From: Novosphingobium sp. KA1
Lineage (GTDB): Bacteria; Pseudomonadota; Alphaproteobacteria; Sphingomonadales; Sphingomonadaceae
Assembly: GCF_017309955.1 (NCBI RefSeq)
Contig: NZ_CP021247.1
Location: 2,009,001 to 2,073,000, forward strand
Direction of reading: 5' to 3'
DNA: 64,000 nt
Of the stretch, positions 60,613 to 64,000 are shown piece after piece. A program made the translations under genes and the position numbers. The notes under the pieces are model-generated. The model did not search any database and was not told the origin of the DNA. It was given only the letters and a program-made list of their open reading frames with translations. Every line of letters starts with the position of its first letter. Within the stretch, counting starts at the first letter, position 1.

Positions 60613-61461
60613 TCAGCCGAGGCCCTTGGCGATGGCATCGAGCGCCCGCAAGGTGCCGATGAGGTTCTTCATCTCGCCGATCGGGATCATGTTGGGCCCG
60701 TCCGAGGGGGCATTGTCCGGGTCTTCGTGAGTCTCGATGAACACTGCCGAAACCCCCACCGCACAGGCGGCGCGGGCCAGCACTGGCGCGAATTCGCGCT
60801 GTCCGCCCGAAGTCGCGCCAAGGCCGCCGGGTTGCTGGACGCTGTGGGTGGCGTCGAACATCACCGGGTAGCCGGTGCGCGCCATGATCGGCAGGCCGCG
60901 AAAGTCCGATACCAGGGTGTTGTAGCCGAAGCTGGTACCCCGGTCGCACAGGATGATCCGCTCGTTGCCGGTGCTGGCGATCTTGTCGGCGACGTTCTGC
61001 ATGTCCCAGGGGGCGAGGAACTGGCCTTTCTTGACGTTAACGACGCGCCCGGTGGCGCCGGCGGCAAGCAGCAGGTCGGTCTGGCGGCAGAGGAAGGCGG
61101 GGATCTGGATCACGTCCACCACGTCCTTCACCGCCTCGCACTGCGCGGCTTCGTGGACGTCGGTGAGCACCGGGCAGCCGAAACCCTGCCTGACCGCGTC
61201 GAGCACCGCGAGCCCTTCCTCCAGTCCGACGCCGCGCGCGGTGGACAGCGAGGAGCGGTTGGCCTTGTCGAAGCTCGACTTGTAGACGAAGCGGGTGCCG
61301 GTCGGGGCGCAGGCCTCGGCGATCCGTTCGGCCATGAACAGCGCGTGGTCGCGGCCCTCGATCTGGCAAGGGCCGGCGATCAGCACGAAGGGCGCGTCGC
61401 CGCCGATCTCGATGTCGTCGCGGATGGTGAAGCTGCGGGGCGGGACAGGGGCCATGGTCAT
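60613..61461 (-). CDS. kdsA: 3-Deoxy-D-manno-octulosonate-8-phosphate synthase
   Basis: A 282-residue KdsA condensing arabinose-5-phosphate with phosphoenolpyruvate. Family motifs are LIAGPCQIE, YKSSFDKANRSS, NVKKGQFLAPWDM, FGYNTLVSDFR, DATHSVQQPGG and FIETHEDPDNAPSDGPNM. An in-frame ATG two codons later is also possible. It is the last gene of a minus-strand Kdo cluster. Confidence 0.95.
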   Translation of the reverse strand: MTMAPVPPRSFTIRDDIEIGGDAPFVLIAGPCQIEGRDHALFMAERIAEACAPTGTRFVYKSSFDKANRSSLSTARGVGLEEGLAVLDAVRQGFGCPVLTDVHEAAQCEAVKDVVDVIQIPAFLCRQTDLLLAAGATGRVVNVKKGQFLAPWDMQNVADKIASTGNERIILCDRGTSFGYNTLVSDFRGLPIMARTGYPVMFDATHSVQQPGGLGATSGGQREFAPVLARAACAVGVSAVFIETHEDPDNAPSDGPNMIPIGEMKNLIGTLRALDAIAKGLG

Positions 61462-61473
61462 GCTGCTTTGCTG

Positions 61474-62097
61474 TCAGGAATGGGGGAGATCGCCGGGCGC
61501 CGTGTTCCAGCACGCGACCGCGATCCGGTCTTGGGAGAAATGCAGGACGGAAAGCGCTCCGGTATCCATCTTGGCAGCGGCTGCGGGTATGCCGAAGCCT
61601 TGCGCGATGACCCGGTAGATGCCGTTGCTGGAAACCACCAGCACGGTCTCCTCGCGGTCCAGCTGCAGGCGGGCGAGGAAGGCCTGCCACTGGGCGCGGA
61701 TCTCGCCCTCTGGCGGGCTCCAGCCGAAGCCTTGCGGAAACCGGCTGTCCTGCTGCCAGCCGTCGATGGCCCTGTCGCCGTGCGCTGCGCGGATCTCGGC
61801 GTTGGAGCGGCCTTCCCAGCAGCCATAGTCGATCTCGCGCAGTTCGGGGGCGATGGTCAGCGCAGCGGCGCAGAGCCCCATGGCCTCGGCGGCGATGGCG
61901 GCGGTCTGCACCGTGCGTTGCAGCGGCCCGGCATGGATGCGTGTGGGCACCATGCCGCGCGACAGGAGGGCCTTGCCGATGGCGGCGGCCTGTGCGCGGC
62001 CCTTGCCGACCAGCGGCAGGTCGCTGCGGGCGCCGACCCAGATGACGCGGTCTTCGGGGCCGAAGGTATTGCCGTGGCGGGCGAGGATCAGCCGCAT
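61474..62097 (-). CDS. Histidine-phosphatase superfamily protein
   Basis: A 207-residue protein. LILARHGNTFG is the RHG catalytic motif, with further conserved residues in HAGPLQRTVQTA, EIDYGCWEGR and VLVVSSNGIYR (in place of the usual H in SHG). The start at 62,097 follows the kdsB stop by one base. It sits between kdsB and kdsA where a KdsC phosphatase would be expected, and may remove phosphate from Kdo-8-phosphate; that is inference. The missing second histidine is notable. Confidence 0.8.
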   Translation of the reverse strand: MRLILARHGNTFGPEDRVIWVGARSDLPLVGKGRAQAAAIGKALLSRGMVPTRIHAGPLQRTVQTAAIAAEAMGLCAAALTIAPELREIDYGCWEGRSNAEIRAAHGDRAIDGWQQDSRFPQGFGWSPPEGEIRAQWQAFLARLQLDREETVLVVSSNGIYRVIAQGFGIPAAAAKMDTGALSVLHFSQDRIAVACWNTAPGDLPHS

Positions 62098-62098
62098 G

Positions 62099-62902
62099 TC
62101 AGCGCGCCAGTTCGCCTTCGCGGGCGATGATCGCCTCGACCAGCGGCACATCTTCGGGCGCATCGACCGAGGCATGGGTGCGGCCCCGGTAGTCGACCGG
62201 GACGACACGGATGGTCATGCCGTTTTCGAGCGCGCGCAATTGCTCCAGCCCCTCGGTCAGTTCGAGCGGCGAGGGCGGCAGCGCGACATAGCGGGCAAGG
62301 CTCCCGGCGGTGAAGCCGTAGAGGCCGATGTGGCGATAGACCGGCGCCATTCCCGCCGTGCGCACGAAGGGGATGATCTGCTTGGAAAAGTAGAGCGCAT
62401 TGCGGTGCCGGTCGAACGTCACGGTAGTGCCGCTGGCGGGGGCGACTGCCTTGTGGGCCTTGAACGCGGCCAGTTCGTCCTTGCCGAGCGCGACCGCCGG
62501 GGTGACGATGTCGAAGTCCGGCTCGCTGTCGGCCGCGGTATCGCTGGCGCCTGCGAATTCCGCGACCATTGCCGCCAGGACCCACGGCGGCGTCAGCACC
62601 GCATCGCCCTGGAGGTTGATGAGCGCGGTCTCGGTGATGCCCGCGCTTGCCGCCGCCTCGGCCATGCGCTCGGTACCGTTGCGGCAGGTCGGCGACGTCA
62701 GCACCGCCTCGCCGCCGAACACGGCGGCGTGCTCGGCGATGCGGCGGTCCTCGGTGCAGATCACCACGCGCGAGACGCCGGGAACGGCGCTGGCGATGCG
62801 CCAGACCCGCTCCAGCATGGTCATGCCGGCAATCGCCAGCATGGGCTTTCCCGGCAGGCGGGAGGAGCCGAAGCGGGCGGGGATGACGATGGCGGCGCTC
62901 AT
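62099..62902 (-). CDS. kdsB: CMP-Kdo synthetase
   Basis: A 267-residue KdsB. The signature IVIPARFGSSRLPGKP is at the start, with NLQGDA and the FVRTAGMAPVYRHIGLYGF region. It activates Kdo with CTP for LPS or capsule synthesis. It lies between the methyltransferase and phosphatase genes in one operon. Confidence 0.94.
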   Translation of the reverse strand: MSAAIVIPARFGSSRLPGKPMLAIAGMTMLERVWRIASAVPGVSRVVICTEDRRIAEHAAVFGGEAVLTSPTCRNGTERMAEAAASAGITETALINLQGDAVLTPPWVLAAMVAEFAGASDTAADSEPDFDIVTPAVALGKDELAAFKAHKAVAPASGTTVTFDRHRNALYFSKQIIPFVRTAGMAPVYRHIGLYGFTAGSLARYVALPPSPLELTEGLEQLRALENGMTIRVVPVDYRGRTHASVDAPEDVPLVEAIIAREGELAR

Positions 62903-62921
62903 CGACGGCGACTCCGGGGGC

Positions 62922-63503
62922 TCAGGGCTTGAACGCGAACCAGGTCGGGTAGCGCGAGTTCCAGCTGTCCTCGCTGCATTCGATCACGAAAAGTTCGAGG
63001 CCGTTGCGGGCGACGAAGTCGTCGACCGCGGAGACCACCAGCGGCCAGTCGGCATGGTAGTCGTCGCCGGCGATGATGCCGCCCTGCTTGAGCTTGGGGT
63101 ACCATTCCCAGAAGGTCTTGCCGCCTTCCTCGCCGTTGTGGGCGTAGCCGTCGACATAGATGAAATCGAGCGAGTCCTCGCCGAACAGGTGCGAGGCCTC
63201 GTCGAAGCGCATGCGCAGGATCGAGTTGCGGTCGCGGTAGGCGTTGAGGCGCACGATCGCCTCCATGTACTGCGCGGTGCCGTGGCCGCGGTCGCCCGCC
63301 CAGGCATCGACGCTGAACAGGTAGCCGATCTGCGAACGCTCGAAGATGCGCTGCGAGAAATCGCCCGCGGCGACGCCCAGTTCGATGCCGATGCCGCCGG
63401 GGCGGATCAGCGTGGCGACGTCGTCGCGGCGGTTGAAGCCGGCGATCCTCGCCCGCAGGGTTTCGTCGATGCGGAAGCCGGTGTCTAGGATGGTAGCGAT
63501 CAT
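62922..63503 (-). CDS. Class I SAM methyltransferase (Methyltransf_24 type)
   Basis: A 193-residue protein. The SAM site is IGIELGVAAGDFSQRI; DFIYVDGYAHNGEEGGKTFWEW and GGIIAGDDYHADWP follow the Methyltransf_24 pattern. In a Kdo cluster it may O-methylate a surface sugar. The substrate is unknown. Confidence 0.8.
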   Translation of the reverse strand: MIATILDTGFRIDETLRARIAGFNRRDDVATLIRPGGIGIELGVAAGDFSQRIFERSQIGYLFSVDAWAGDRGHGTAQYMEAIVRLNAYRDRNSILRMRFDEASHLFGEDSLDFIYVDGYAHNGEEGGKTFWEWYPKLKQGGIIAGDDYHADWPLVVSAVDDFVARNGLELFVIECSEDSWNSRYPTWFAFKP

Positions 63504-63542
63504 TTCAATTCCCCCGGTTGAAGTGGTGTCGGTTCGCGCCGG

Positions 63543-64000
63543 TCAGGGACGCAGCAATTCGTAGCTCTGGATCATGCCGGAAAGGCGCCCTTCGCCGTCC
63601 ACGACGGGCACTACCGAAAGCGGGCGACCGGCCTCCTGCAGCAGCAGCAGGACATCGGCGACGACGCCGTCCTCGCCGATCACCACGGGGCCGGTCTTCA
63701 TGACGTCGGCGGTGCGGGCGGCGTAGAGGTCGCGGCGGGCCTCGATCAGGCGGCGCACGTCGCCGTCGACGACAAGGCCGAGCAGGCGGTTGTCCTGGTC
63801 GACCACGCAGACCGCGCCCATGCACCCGGCGGAGATCACCGCGATCATCTCGGCCACGCTGGCATCGGGGGATACGGTCGGCAGGTCAGCGCCCTTGCGC
63901 ATCAGGTGGCGCACCGGGATCATGTGGCGGCCGAGCAGCCCGGCGGGGTGGTGGCGCAGGAAATCCTCGCGGGTGAAGCCCCGCGCACGGCTGGCGGCGA
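63543..64000 (-). CDS. kdsD: Arabinose-5-phosphate isomerase, N-terminus cut by window edge
   Basis: The last 152 codons are visible. The linker RGFTREDFLRHHPAGLLGRH is the hallmark between the SIS and CBS domains of KdsD/KpsF. Two CBS repeats follow (MRKGADLPTVSPD and VMKTGPVVIGED). It converts ribulose-5-phosphate to arabinose-5-phosphate, the first step feeding KdsA. The SIS catalytic domain lies beyond base 64,000. Confidence 0.88.
   Translation of the reverse strand, partial: AASRARGFTREDFLRHHPAGLLGRHMIPVRHLMRKGADLPTVSPDASVAEMIAVISAGCMGAVCVVDQDNRLLGLVVDGDVRRLIEARRDLYAARTADVMKTGPVVIGEDGVVADVLLLLQEAGRPLSVVPVVDGEGRLSGMIQSYELLRP

Overview
The window looks like part of the chromosome of an alphaproteobacterium, most likely a sphingomonad (Novosphingobium/Sphingobium type). 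This is inferred from the high GC, GapR- and AlpA-type regulators, a quinate/shikimate catabolic cluster and a Kdo cluster. No rRNA, tRNA or CRISPR array is visible.

Region 1 (1-16,615) is an accessory island made of what look like defence genes. On the minus strand are a HEPN protein cut by the window edge and a tandem-AAA+ ATPase. Diverging from them on the plus strand are a WYL regulator, an AddB-like nuclease, an AddA-like helicase-nuclease, a phospholipase D-fold protein, a small membrane protein, two dynamin-like GTPases and a coiled-coil membrane-anchored protein. An 18-bp motif lies in the WYL/AAA divergent promoter and again just before the nuclease gene, so WYL probably controls both arms. 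I do not recognise this gene combination as a named system; it is the best candidate here for something undescribed.

Region 2 (16,616-55,072) is a P2-like (Peduovirus-type) prophage of about 38.5 kb. It is bounded by a 15-bp direct repeat that resembles the 3' end of a tRNA (CCGCTCC-G-CCA). Because the repeat follows region 1 and no tRNA body is visible, region 1 and the prophage appear to be stacked in tandem at one tRNA whose intact copy lies left of the window. The early genes (integrase, AlpA, GapR, primase, Ogr, CII/Cro/CI-like regulators) run from 16.8 to 24.3 kb. The late genes carry the P2 set: D-U-T-E'-E-FII-FI-W-V, then H-I-J, S-R-lysis-X-L-M-N-O, and P-Q on the other strand, followed by a likely cos site. 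Three near-identical palindromes (CATTTGG-N12-CCAAATG) precede the V, J and O/P transcription units and probably bind the Ogr activator. A T TTT TTG slippery heptamer joins E to E'. Cargo genes interrupt the late operons: a TIR protein, a Dam-type methylase, an esterase-like and a LamG-like tail protein, an unknown protein, small membrane/secreted proteins (one split by an IS5-family element), and a HipA-like kinase/DUF3037 pair next to attR.

Region 3 (55,073-64,000) is ordinary chromosome. A LysR regulator, an AAHS-type MFS transporter, a shikimate/quinate dehydrogenase and a QuiC-type 3-dehydroshikimate dehydratase form a quinate/shikimate-to-protocatechuate module, with two LysR-type boxes in its promoters. 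Then a minus-strand Kdo cluster (kdsD-like, methyltransferase, kdsB, histidine phosphatase, kdsA) runs off the right edge.
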